NCBI RefSeq assembly: GCF_001667075.1
Contig: NZ_LZIL01000051.1
Span: 1 to 64,000, forward strand
Direction of reading: 5' to 3'
Length of the DNA: 64,000 nt
Source of the DNA: Mycobacterium sp. 852014-52450_SCH5900713
Lineage (GTDB): Bacteria; Actinomycetota; Actinomycetes; Mycobacteriales; Mycobacteriaceae
The notes below the pieces were generated by a model. The model was given only the letters and a program-made list of their open reading frames with translations. It was not told the DNA's origin and ran no database searches. The position numbers were made by a program, and so were the translations under genes. This document shows positions 1-8,041 of this stretch, piece after piece. Numbering within the stretch: the first letter of the stretch is position 1; each line of letters begins with the position of its first letter.

Positions 1-217
<217 letters not shown>

Positions 218-336
218 ATGCATCCCTCCACGCTCGAGTTCCTGACACAGTGTGGCATAGGGCGCACTCCAGCTAACGTATTCCGGGGTGCCCCGGCGCC
301 CCGTTCCGACCGCATTTGCGCCGTTGAGCTGGCCAG

Positions 337-1569
337 CTATGAATCGCGTGAGCTTGTCGGCGCAACGTCGAGTGCGTGGCGGTTGGCCGCCGCACCGACC
401 AGCGCGGCGGCCATCAAACCGGCCGAGGCGACCAGCATCAGGACAATGCTGCGCTCGTACAGCAGGCCGCCGGCCAGCGCGCCCGCCATGATGCCCACCT
501 GAAACGCCGTCACGTACAGGCCCGACGCCCCGTCGGGATCGTCGGCCCCACTGCGCATCGCCGCGGACTGCATCATCGGCGACACGGCGGTCGCCATCGC
601 CCCCCAGAGCACGATCGCGGCGGTCCCGATCAGGGCTGCCGCCGCGGCGGGCCGCCCGCCCAGCGCCAGCGCGGTCAGCACGACGAACGCGGCCGTCAAG
701 CCGGTCATGCAGCCGATGATCGCCCCTTTGGGCCGCCGGTCGAGCGGCCGCGCCACCAGGCCCACGGCGACCACCCCGGCGGCGCCATAGGCGGCCAGCA
801 CCCACGCGAGGTTGGGCCCGCGCACGCCGACAACTTCGCGGATGATCTCCACGATGTAGGTGTACGAGACGAAATGCCCGGTCACGCCGACCATGGTGAT
901 GATGCTGACGATGATCAGCCGGCGGTTGCGGTGGTGGCGGGCCCGGGGCCCCACGCACTTGAGCTGGTCCGCGGTCAGCACCATCTCCGGCAGCATCACT
1001 CGGGCGGCCACCGTGACGATGGCGGCGGCCACGGTCACGCACACGACCGCCAGGCGCCAACCCCACATCAGGCTCATGGCCGCGGTCAGCGGGCTCCCGA
1101 CGACCAGCGCGAGGCTGGTCCCGATGTAGATCGACATCGTCGCGCGGCCGGCGTGGCTGGGCGGCACCAGCCGGGTCGCGATCGGCGCGATGACCGACCA
1201 GAGCAGGCCGTGGGTGACGGCGCAGAGCACGCGACCGGCGGCCAGCACCGCGAAGGTGGGCGCCAGCGCGGAGATCACCTGGGAGACGGTCAGGCAGGTC
1301 AGGCTGAGCACCAGCACCCGGCGCCGCGGCAGGTGCGCGGTCCAGCGCACCAGCGGGATCGTCGTCAGGGCCGCCACCAGGGCGTACCACGACAGCAGGG
1401 TGCCCACCAGCACCAGGCTGACGTGCAGGTTGCGGGCGATGGCCGGCAACGCGCCGACGGGCAGGATTTCGGCAGTGACATAGATGAACGCCGCCGCGGC
1501 CAGCACAACGAGTTGGGCGGCGATCCGTGGGGTCCACGTTCGCGCGGCAGCATTGGGTTCGGCAGTCAT
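337..1569 (-). CDS. MFS drug-efflux transporter (Rv0191-like)
   Basis: This is an integral membrane protein of about 410 residues with roughly 12 hydrophobic segments, typical of the DHA1 branch of the major facilitator superfamily. An Arg-rich cytoplasmic loop (PRRR) follows TM3, as in the family's motif A region. Family members are proton-coupled exporters of drugs or small metabolites; the M. tuberculosis counterpart Rv0191 has been linked to chloramphenicol efflux. I prefer the ATG at 1569 (MTAEPN); an in-frame ATG exists at 1626. It lies downstream of ricR on the same strand, as in M. tuberculosis. The substrate cannot be read from the sequence. Confidence 0.85.
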   Translation of the reverse strand: MTAEPNAAARTWTPRIAAQLVVLAAAAFIYVTAEILPVGALPAIARNLHVSLVLVGTLLSWYALVAALTTIPLVRWTAHLPRRRVLVLSLTCLTVSQVISALAPTFAVLAAGRVLCAVTHGLLWSVIAPIATRLVPPSHAGRATMSIYIGTSLALVVGSPLTAAMSLMWGWRLAVVCVTVAAAIVTVAARVMLPEMVLTADQLKCVGPRARHHRNRRLIIVSIITMVGVTGHFVSYTYIVEIIREVVGVRGPNLAWVLAAYGAAGVVAVGLVARPLDRRPKGAIIGCMTGLTAAFVVLTALALGGRPAAAAALIGTAAIVLWGAMATAVSPMMQSAAMRSGADDPDGASGLYVTAFQVGIMAGALAGGLLYERSIVLMLVASAGLMAAALVGAAANRHALDVAPTSSRDS

Positions 1570-1703
1570 GGCGTCGGTATCGGCCGGGCTACCCAGGTCC
1601 TGGGTTGTCGCGCCTAATGCGATCACACTGCCTTAGCGTACGGACCGCAACTACGGCTCCCCCCTTGTCAGGGCCGGAGTTCGGGTCTCAACTCGATCAC
1701 CAA

Positions 1704-1994
1704 TCAGGAACGAACCAGGCGCGCGATGGCGGCGGAGGCTTCGGCGAGCTTGTGATCCGCATCGTCGCCGCCCTCGGCCACGGCCCGGGTGACGCAGTGG
1801 TTGAGGTGCTCGTCAAGCAGGTTCAGTGCGACGGAACGCAGCGCGCTGTTCACGGCGCTGATCTGGGTGAGGACGTCGATGCAGTACTTGTCTTCCTCGA
1901 TCATCCGGGCGATGCCTCGCACCTGACCCTCGATGCGCCGCAGCCGCTTGGCGTAGTTGTCCTTCTGCTGCGAATATCCGTGCGCGTTCGTCAT
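1704..1994 (-). CDS. ricR: Copper-sensing transcriptional repressor RicR (CsoR family)
   Basis: This is a 96-residue all-helical CsoR-family repressor. The family's Cu(I) ligands are present as Cys38, His63 and Cys67 (HLNHC). The N-terminal QKDNYAKRLRRIEGQ segment matches the DNA-binding helix of the family. Cu(I) binding releases DNA and derepresses copper-resistance genes; RicR controls itself and mymT in M. tuberculosis. I chose the ATG at 1994 because a Shine-Dalgarno-like AGGTGAGG lies just upstream and the length then equals the known 96 residues; a GTG at 2015 is the alternative. Its own operator is at 2047-2063. Confidence 0.93.
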   Translation of the reverse strand: MTNAHGYSQQKDNYAKRLRRIEGQVRGIARMIEEDKYCIDVLTQISAVNSALRSVALNLLDEHLNHCVTRAVAEGGDDADHKLAEASAAIARLVRS

Positions 1995-2043
1995 CGCCTG
2001 CCTCACCTCTGCCACTTCGCGCCCGTCGGCGCCACGAACCCAC

Positions 2044-2063
2044 TTTATACCCCGCCCGGGTAT
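2044..2063 (-). promoter_or_regulatory. RicR operator and -10 element of ricR
   Basis: A perfect inverted repeat, ATACCC-N5-GGGTAT (2047-2063), lies between ricR and ilvD. On the minus strand it runs into TATAAA (2049-2044), a good -10 hexamer overlapping the operator's end. RicR binding would therefore block its own promoter. The repeat has the same 6+5+6 layout as the mymT site at 7709-7725. Confidence 0.8.
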
Positions 2064-2107
2064 GACCCGCGGATTTGCCGTCCGGCCAGTTCACGCATAC
2101 TTGCAGG

Positions 2108-3823
2108 ATGGCCACAACACGCGATGCGACTGGAGTCACCGACATCAAACCGCGCAGTCGTGACGTAACCGACGGCCTGGAGAAGGCCGCCGCCCGCGGC
2201 ATGCTGCGGGCGGTCGGCATGGGTGACGAGGACTTCGCCAAGCCGCAGATCGGGGTGGCGTCGTCGTGGAACGAGATCACCCCGTGCAACCTCTCGCTTG
2301 ACCGGCTCGCCAAGGCGGTCAAGGAAGGCGTGTTCGCGGCCGGCGGCTATCCGCTCGAGTTCGGGACGATCTCGGTTTCCGACGGCATCTCGATGGGCCA
2401 CGAGGGGATGCACTTCTCGCTGGTGTCGCGCGAGGTGATCGCGGACAGCGTCGAGACCGTGATGCAGGCCGAGCGCCTCGACGGGTCGGTGCTCCTGGCC
2501 GGCTGCGACAAGTCGCTGCCCGGGATGCTGATGGCCGCCGCGCGCCTGGATCTGGCGGCGGTGTTCCTGTATGCGGGCTCCATCCTGCCCGGACGAGCGA
2601 AGCTGTCCGACGGCACGGAACGCGAGGTCACCATCATCGACGCGTTCGAGGCCGTGGGCGCGTGCGCCCGCGGCTTGATGTCCCGGGAGGACGTCGATGC
2701 GATCGAGCGCGCGATCTGTCCCAGCGAGGGCGCGTGCGGCGGCATGTACACCGCCAACACGATGGCCAGCGCCGCGGAGGCCCTCGGCATGTCGCTGCCC
2801 GGCAGCGCGGCGCCGCCGGCCACCGATTACCGCCGCGACGGGTTCGCGCGCCGCAGCGGCCAGGCCGTCGTGGAGTTGTTGCGTCGCGGCATCACCGCCC
2901 GCGACATCCTCACCAAGGAGGCCTTCGAAAACGCCATCGCGGTGGTGATGGCATTCGGCGGGTCGACCAACGCCGTGCTGCACCTGCTGGCGATCGCGCA
3001 CGAGGCCGACGTCGAGCTGTCGCTCGACGACTTCAGCCGGATCGGTTCCAAGGTTCCGCACCTGGCCGACGTCAAACCGTTCGGCCGCCACGTCATGTCG
3101 CACGTCGACCAGATCGGCGGTGTGCCGGTGGCGATGAAGGCGCTGCTGGACGCCGGTCTGCTGCATGGGGACTGCCTGACGGTGACGGGCCGGACCCTTG
3201 CCGAGAACCTGGCCGCGATCGACCCGCCCGACCCGGACGGCAAGGTGCTGCGGGCCCTGGACAATCCCATCCATCCGACCGGCGGCATCACGATCCTGCG
3301 CGGGTCGCTGGCGCCCGAGGGCGCGGTGGTCAAGTCGGCCGGTTTCGACTCGCAGGTGTTCGAGGGCACGGCAAGGGTTTTCGACGGCGAGCGCGCCGCG
3401 CTGGACGCCCTCGAGGACGGGACGATCACCAAGGGCGACGCCGTGGTGATCCGCTACGAGGGCCCCAAGGGTGGGCCCGGGATGCGGGAAATGCTCGCGA
3501 TCACCGGCGCGATCAAGGGCGCCGGACTGGGTAAGGACGTGCTGCTGCTGACCGACGGTCGCTTCTCCGGCGGGACGACCGGCCTGTGCGTGGGCCACAT
3601 CGCCCCCGAGGCGGTCGACGCCGGGCCCATCGCCTTCCTGCGCGACGGCGATCCGATCCGCCTGGACGTTGCCAACCAGGTCCTCGACGTCCTCGTCGAT
3701 CCGGCCGAATTCGATTCCCGGCGAGAGGGTTTCACCCCTCCCCCACCGCGCTACCAGACCGGCGTACTGGCCAAGTACGTCAAGCTGGTGAGCTCCGCGG
3801 CGATCGGCGCGGTCTGCGGTTAG
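2108..3823 (+). CDS. ilvD: Dihydroxy-acid dehydratase
   Basis: IlvD dehydrates 2,3-dihydroxy-isovalerate and 2,3-dihydroxy-3-methylvalerate to 2-keto acids in cytosolic valine, isoleucine, leucine and pantothenate synthesis. The 571-residue product is family length. It carries the conserved Fe-S cysteines at about Cys60 (PCNLS), Cys133 (GCDKSLPG) and Cys210 ([11 protein letters not shown]), plus the C-terminal GRFSGG active-site motif. I use the ATG at 2108, after the RicR operator; an in-frame start at 2075 would leave little leader. It is divergent from ricR and convergent with the SPW-repeat gene, the same arrangement as Rv0189c. Confidence 0.95.
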   Translation: MATTRDATGVTDIKPRSRDVTDGLEKAAARGMLRAVGMGDEDFAKPQIGVASSWNEITPCNLSLDRLAKAVKEGVFAAGGYPLEFGTISVSDGISMGHEGMHFSLVSREVIADSVETVMQAERLDGSVLLAGCDKSLPGMLMAAARLDLAAVFLYAGSILPGRAKLSDGTEREVTIIDAFEAVGACARGLMSREDVDAIERAICPSEGACGGMYTANTMASAAEALGMSLPGSAAPPATDYRRDGFARRSGQAVVELLRRGITARDILTKEAFENAIAVVMAFGGSTNAVLHLLAIAHEADVELSLDDFSRIGSKVPHLADVKPFGRHVMSHVDQIGGVPVAMKALLDAGLLHGDCLTVTGRTLAENLAAIDPPDPDGKVLRALDNPIHPTGGITILRGSLAPEGAVVKSAGFDSQVFEGTARVFDGERAALDALEDGTITKGDAVVIRYEGPKGGPGMREMLAITGAIKGAGLGKDVLLLTDGRFSGGTTGLCVGHIAPEAVDAGPIAFLRDGDPIRLDVANQVLDVLVDPAEFDSRREGFTPPPPRYQTGVLAKYVKLVSSAAIGAVCG

Positions 3824-3856
3824 GTCCGATCGCCGCTTCGCTCAACGGGTTTGGAA

Positions 3857-4297
3857 TTATGCGCGGGTCGCCGCCTCGCGCGTGCGCCTGCCGAAGTACG
3901 TGGCGTTGAGGCCCAGCAGCGTCAGCAACGCACCGGCAACGATGTTCGACCACATCATGCCGGCGGTAAGCGCGACGTCCGGCAGAATCCACAGCGAGAC
4001 GATGGCCCACACGCCGAGCACCGGCATCGTCCAAGTCATGCCGTGGGCTCGGTCGAGCGCCGTGGCGAACCCGTACGCCAAGAACGCCGCCGCGATTCCG
4101 GCAACCAGGTTGGACGTGGCGAGCGATCCCGTCGCGCTGAAACCCACCATCCACGGTGACGCGGCCACGTACAGGCCGGTCAGCAACGCCAGTCCGAAGG
4201 TGACGTGCGCACTCATCGACTCGGCGACGCGGTCATAGCTCGCGCGCAGAGCCAACAAATCCGGGTGGTGATCGATTGATGAATGGACTGTACTCAT
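3857..4297 (-). CDS. SPW-repeat small membrane protein (Rv0188-like)
   Basis: The product has 146 residues with four predicted membrane segments. An ASPWMVGF sequence near residue 47 after the first helix, and a second similar segment (VSLWILPDV), fit the duplicated SPW-repeat family of small membrane proteins. Its function is unknown. AAAGG precedes the ATG at the proper distance. It is convergent with ilvD and divergent from the nitronate monooxygenase across a 162-bp gap. It matches Rv0188 in length and position. Confidence 0.8.
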   Translation of the reverse strand: MSTVHSSIDHHPDLLALRASYDRVAESMSAHVTFGLALLTGLYVAASPWMVGFSATGSLATSNLVAGIAAAFLAYGFATALDRAHGMTWTMPVLGVWAIVSLWILPDVALTAGMMWSNIVAGALLTLLGLNATYFGRRTREAATRA

Positions 4298-4459
4298 TTT
4301 GTGACCTTTCTGTTATGCAGCAAGCCCGTTGTGTGACAAGCACTGTGGGCTGTCTGCACCCATCCATCTGCCGTCAAGATTACGCTCGATCGCGGTGCGC
4401 CAGCAACGAAATCAAGCCCGCCATAAGCGGGATTGACCGCCCGCGTAGCGTCGTAGGAC

Positions 4460-5443
4460 ATGGACATCGTGGACCGGCTGCGCCTGGATGTTCCGGTCGC
4501 GCAGGCGGGCATGGGCGGTGGCCTGGCGGGCGGGGCGCTGGTGGCCGCGGTCGCCCAGGCGGGCGGCCTCGGCACCCTGGGCCTGGCCACCCCGCGCCAG
4601 CTCCGGGCGGCCATCGATCAGGTGCGCCAGGGGGCGCCGGGCCGCGCTATCGCGGTGAACTTGTTGATGCCCTTCGTGCATCGCTCGCACGTCGCGGTCT
4701 GCGTCGATGCCGGTGTTGACGCCGTCGTGCTGGCGTTCGGTGAAAAGCGGGGACTCGTGCAGCACCTTCGCGATGCCGGCATCTTCGTCTTCGTGATGGT
4801 CGGTACCGCGGCACAGGCAGGCGCCGCTATCGGTTGGGGCGCCGACGGTTTGATCGCCCAGGGCCGCGAGGCCGGTGGCCACCTCGTCGGCACCATGCCG
4901 GCACTGCAGTTCCTGCCGCAGGCGCTGGCCGCGGCCGGCACTCGCCCGGTGTTTCTCGCGGGCGGTATCGCCACCGGCGCCGACAGCCGGGCCGCCCTGG
5001 CGGCGGGCGCCAGCGGCGTTGTCGCCGGAACGCGATTCCTGATGACGCACGAGGCCAACGCCAACCGGGAGTATCAGCGGCGAGTAGCCCAGGCGGACAA
5101 GACGATCGAAACGAACTTGTTCGGCCTGAGCTGGCCGCTGCGGCATCGCGTCGTGCCCAACGCCGCGACGCGGCGCTGGTGCCGCGACGACGGCTGGGCG
5201 AAGACTTTGCCGGCGTCCATCAACGCGGCGAGCCGCTCGATGGCCGCGCTGGGCTACTTCGACGCCGGCGCATTGATGCGCCTGCAGTCGGCGGGCCGCC
5301 CGCTGTTCACGCCGCTCGCACCGCTCGCGGAGATGCCCGATGCGTGGGTGGACCGGGCGGCGCTGTACGCCGGTGAAACCGCGCTGCGCATCGGCGAACT
5401 CACCTCCGCCGCCCAGGCGGTCGCCGACCTCAGCCCGCGCTGA
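4460..5443 (+). CDS. Nitronate monooxygenase-family flavoprotein
   Basis: This is a 327-residue TIM-barrel FMN protein of the nitronate monooxygenase (formerly 2-nitropropane dioxygenase) family, which oxidises alkyl nitronates such as propionate 3-nitronate. Supporting motifs are the N-terminal PVAQAGMGG, the catalytic-type His141 in GREAGGHLVG, and the phosphate-binding LAGGIATGAD and AGASGVVAGTRF segments. It sits alone between the Rv0188- and Rv0187-like genes. I do not recall it at that point in M. tuberculosis, so it is probably a lineage-specific insertion. The real substrate could differ, as many family members are uncharacterised. Confidence 0.85.
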   Translation: MDIVDRLRLDVPVAQAGMGGGLAGGALVAAVAQAGGLGTLGLATPRQLRAAIDQVRQGAPGRAIAVNLLMPFVHRSHVAVCVDAGVDAVVLAFGEKRGLVQHLRDAGIFVFVMVGTAAQAGAAIGWGADGLIAQGREAGGHLVGTMPALQFLPQALAAAGTRPVFLAGGIATGADSRAALAAGASGVVAGTRFLMTHEANANREYQRRVAQADKTIETNLFGLSWPLRHRVVPNAATRRWCRDDGWAKTLPASINAASRSMAALGYFDAGALMRLQSAGRPLFTPLAPLAEMPDAWVDRAALYAGETALRIGELTSAAQAVADLSPR

Positions 5444-5449
5444 TCGACG

Positions 5450-6106
5450 CTAGCGCACCAACGCGAGCGCGAAGCCATCCCAGCGCTTGGCTCCCACCGT
5501 TTGGATCACCGCCGTGTCGAGTCGCGGGTGCTCACCCATCAGCTCCAACGTCTCGCGCACGGCCCGCGCCTGGGCGTTGTCCTGCGGTTCCAGGACCTGC
5601 CCTTCTCGAACGACGTTGTCCGCCACGATGAGTCCGCCGGGACGGGTTAGCCGGACAGCCCACTGAAGGTACGCGACATAGTTCTCTTTGTCGGCGTCGA
5701 TGAACACCAGATCGAACGGGTCACCGTTCAATGTCGGCAGCGTGTCCAGCGCGGCGCCCACGATCACCTCCACCCGGTCGGCGAGCCCCGCCCGCTCCAG
5801 GTTGGCCCGTGCGACCTCGGCGTGCCTGGGCTCGTATTCCAGCGTCACCACCCGGCCCTGCGGGCCGGCACCGCGGGCCAGCCAGATGGTGCTGAAGCCG
5901 CCCAGCGTGCCGAGCTCGAGGATGCGGTGTGCCTGGATAGCCCCGGCCAACAGGCTCAGAAACTTGCCCTGCTGGGCCGACACGGCGATCTGCGGTAGCC
6001 CGGCGGCGTCGCTGGCTTCCACCGCCGCGCTCAGGGCCGGATCGTCGCCAACCACGGTGTTGTCCAGAAAAGCGTCGACGTCTTGCGGGGTCGGTTTCTC
6101 AATCAT
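5450..6106 (-). CDS. SAM-dependent O-methyltransferase (Rv0187-like)
   Basis: This 218-residue class I methyltransferase resembles caffeoyl-CoA/catechol O-methyltransferases. The SAM-binding loop is ILELGTLGGFSTIW (about residues 62-75). An acidic LEYEP follows strand 2, and the metal-binding FIDADKENY (about 134-142) and DNVV (about 162) supply ligands for a divalent cation. The natural substrate is unknown. It is convergent with the nitronate monooxygenase, with only 6 nt between stop codons, and corresponds to Rv0187. Confidence 0.88.
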   Translation of the reverse strand: MIEKPTPQDVDAFLDNTVVGDDPALSAAVEASDAAGLPQIAVSAQQGKFLSLLAGAIQAHRILELGTLGGFSTIWLARGAGPQGRVVTLEYEPRHAEVARANLERAGLADRVEVIVGAALDTLPTLNGDPFDLVFIDADKENYVAYLQWAVRLTRPGGLIVADNVVREGQVLEPQDNAQARAVRETLELMGEHPRLDTAVIQTVGAKRWDGFALALVR

Positions 6107-6155
6107 CAGCCAACGCTAGCCCGAGCGCACCCTCGCACCGTCGATCGCTCCTGCC

Positions 6156-7217
6156 TTATCTGGGTTGGCGTGCCAAGGTCATCATTGGCCCGAATCCCAG
6201 CGCCTCCATGCGATGGGCCGTCTTGGCTTTCGACGGTGCGTGTCCCAACAGCGTGTCGACGGCGTCGTCCACCGTGTCGACGATCGCGACCAACCGGTCG
6301 AAATCGCTCAACGACATTCCCATCTTGTTGACGAATAAGGCTTGCAGGACGGGACGAACCGGCAGGACATTCGTCCAATAATCCTCACCGAAGAAGACCA
6401 TCGGGGCGAACTGCTCTGGATGGGTCAGATAGTAATTCTGCCGCGCATCCTGAAAGACTTCCTGCAGGGTGCCCGCCGTTCCTGGTGTGTAGATGATGCC
6501 GTTGGCGGCCAGCGACAGGAGTACGTCCTCGCGAATGCTGTTCTGAAAGTACTTGGCAACCGATGTCGCGAACGGAGTGATCGGCTCGTTTCCGTAGTAC
6601 CAGGTTGGTACCGCCAGGCTCTGCCCGCCGTTGCCGATTTGCGCTTCAGCGAGCTCGAATGCCGGCCTAGCCCACGCGTGTAGTTCGCGCACGATGGCCA
6701 TGTCGATCTCACCACTGGCGCCGACCACTTTTGCGCTGGCGGGAAGCTCAGGAACTGACCGCAATTGTTCCAGCGCGTGCGTAACCTGGTCGTCACTCGC
6801 AGGTGCGAACAACGCTCCCAGATGTGTTGCCTCCATCGCGCCGGGTCCGCCACCACTGGCAACGAAGCAACCGCTGTTGGTGAGCCGGCGTGAAATCTCA
6901 ACTACGTGAGCATAGTTCGGGGCGTCCCGAGATGCGTCATGTCCGCCCATAATGGCGACGGTCGGCCTGTCAACGGCTTCGAGTAGTCGTGTCATGGCTT
7001 GCATTATCGAGTTGTCGTGGAGCGCCTCGATCATGCCTGCGTAGGGATCCGTATGTGCAGCACCGCCGTTGGCTATGAAATAGCGATAGGAGCGGAAGTC
7101 CAGCGTCGAAGCCATGCTGTCGGGTTTGGTGATGTCATAGCCGGCCATCAACTCCATCGACGTATAGAGCTCGTACCGAATGGGCTGGAATGGCACGTCA
7201 ATAGGTTGCTTGGCCAT
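6156..7217 (-). CDS. LOG-like Rossmann nucleotide-binding protein with degenerate motif
   Basis: The product has 353 residues. The middle carries TVAIMGGHDASRDAP and SGGGPGAMEATHLGA, and further on PGTAGTLQEVFQDAR. These align with the nucleotide-binding and catalytic stretches of the LOG/lysine-decarboxylase-like family (cytokinin phosphoribohydrolases, PpnN nucleosidases). The usual PGGxGTxxE reads PGTAGTLQE here, and the protein is much longer than the roughly 190 residues of a plain LOG. Catalysis on a nucleotide is plausible but unproven. AGGGA precedes the ATG. Its base composition is visibly less GC-rich than its neighbours, and I do not recall it in M. tuberculosis between Rv0187 and mymT, which suggests acquisition. 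Confidence 0.7.
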   Translation of the reverse strand: MAKQPIDVPFQPIRYELYTSMELMAGYDITKPDSMASTLDFRSYRYFIANGGAAHTDPYAGMIEALHDNSIMQAMTRLLEAVDRPTVAIMGGHDASRDAPNYAHVVEISRRLTNSGCFVASGGGPGAMEATHLGALFAPASDDQVTHALEQLRSVPELPASAKVVGASGEIDMAIVRELHAWARPAFELAEAQIGNGGQSLAVPTWYYGNEPITPFATSVAKYFQNSIREDVLLSLAANGIIYTPGTAGTLQEVFQDARQNYYLTHPEQFAPMVFFGEDYWTNVLPVRPVLQALFVNKMGMSLSDFDRLVAIVDTVDDAVDTLLGHAPSKAKTAHRMEALGFGPMMTLARQPR

Positions 7218-7708
7218 GACTATCCCTATTGTGTTTTGTACGAGGGCTTCTCGGGAGAGTTCCTAATGTCACAACGGCGTTGTACTGCAACATATCTCGG
7301 TTGCGCACGCCGGGAGCTCTTCTCTTACCCAACGGATGGGACCGCTCATCGCTAGAGACATGAGCTGTAGTGTAACCGCCGAATGACGCGTGTCGCCCAT
7401 CCCACGTCACCGATGTAGTGGCAGGTGCACAAGGAGCGCCAAGGATCCATGGCCGATCTATGACACGACCGCCCCGGTACATCAAGCGTCAAACCATGCT
7501 GCGATTTGGGCGAAGCTGAAGTGACTTCGTCGACGCCCGGAAGCCGCCGGCGTCTCTGCGGCTTGCGCGGGACCAGACAGCCCTGCGCGAGCGGCCAATC
7601 GACGACGGCCGAGGACTCTCACGCTCAGACCCGATACGACGCATTCAGATACAGCAGATTGCTTCAGAGTGCGTTGAACACCGGAACTTCCTCGCGCCCC
7701 TTCCCCGG
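7218..7708. other. Non-coding stretch, no supportable gene
   Basis: About 490 bp lie between the LOG-like gene and the mymT promoter. Short open frames occur on both strands, but none has a ribosome site, mycobacterial codon bias or recognisable protein features. The GC content is low for this genome, continuing the composition of the adjacent LOG-like gene. I see nothing functional except the mymT operator at its right edge. Confidence 0.5.
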
Positions 7709-7730
7709 ATACCCATGGGGGGTATATAGT
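7709..7730 (+). promoter_or_regulatory. RicR operator and -10 element of mymT
   Basis: A perfect inverted repeat, ATACCC-ATGGG-GGGTAT (7709-7725), runs directly into TATAGT (7725-7730), a strong -10 hexamer for the plus strand. Transcription would start near 7737, about 50 bp before the mymT ATG. The same 6+5+6 half-sites and the same overlap with a -10 box occur at ricR (2044-2063). Copper-controlled repression by RicR follows from known mycobacterial biology. Confidence 0.88.
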
Positions 7731-7786
7731 GACGATGTGTTCGATCACAGCCGTAGGAGTCCACGACAAAGGAATGGGTGAGTGAA

Positions 7787-7933
7787 ATGGCAAATTACGA
7801 AGCAGGCACCGAACTGACCTGTGGCCACGAGGGCTGCGGGTGCCGCGTTCGCATCGAGGTTCCCTGCCACTGCTCAGGTTCGGGCGAGCCGTACCGCTGC
7901 ACCTGTGGCGACGAGCTGACCCCGGTCAACTAA
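7787..7933 (+). CDS. mymT: Copper metallothionein MymT
   Basis: This is a 48-residue cytosolic protein starting [17 protein letters not shown]. It has seven cysteines (12, 17, 19, 27, 29, 38, 40), mostly in C-x-C pairs, plus His14 and His28. This matches the mycobacterial copper metallothionein, which binds several Cu(I) ions in a thiolate core and protects against copper. An ATG 13 nt upstream is followed at once by a stop, so 7787 is the start. The RicR operator upstream supports the call. It lies next to bglS as in M. tuberculosis (Rv0186A), which encodes a slightly longer protein. Confidence 0.93.
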   Translation: MANYEAGTELTCGHEGCGCRVRIEVPCHCSGSGEPYRCTCGDELTPVN

Positions 7934-8041
7934 TCCGCTGAGGCCCGCGTCGAGTGTGCGTCCAGGGCGGCGACGCGCCGGGGAAACCAAACCCTGAGCG
8001 CACAGTCAAAGCCGTGAACGCACACTCGATGCGGCCGGGAA

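Noticed and set aside
376..1617. Long plus-strand open frame opposite the MFS gene
   Set aside because: It is Arg/His/Gly-rich, has no domain or ribosome site, and is the antisense shadow of a clear membrane transporter; GC-rich DNA makes such frames common.
2045..3598. 517-codon minus-strand frame opposite ilvD
   Set aside because: Its composition is typical of an antisense shadow, and ilvD is unambiguous.
7198..7793. Several 60-120-codon frames between the LOG-like gene and mymT
   Set aside because: They overlap each other on both strands, lack ribosome sites and protein features, and one runs through the mymT operator.
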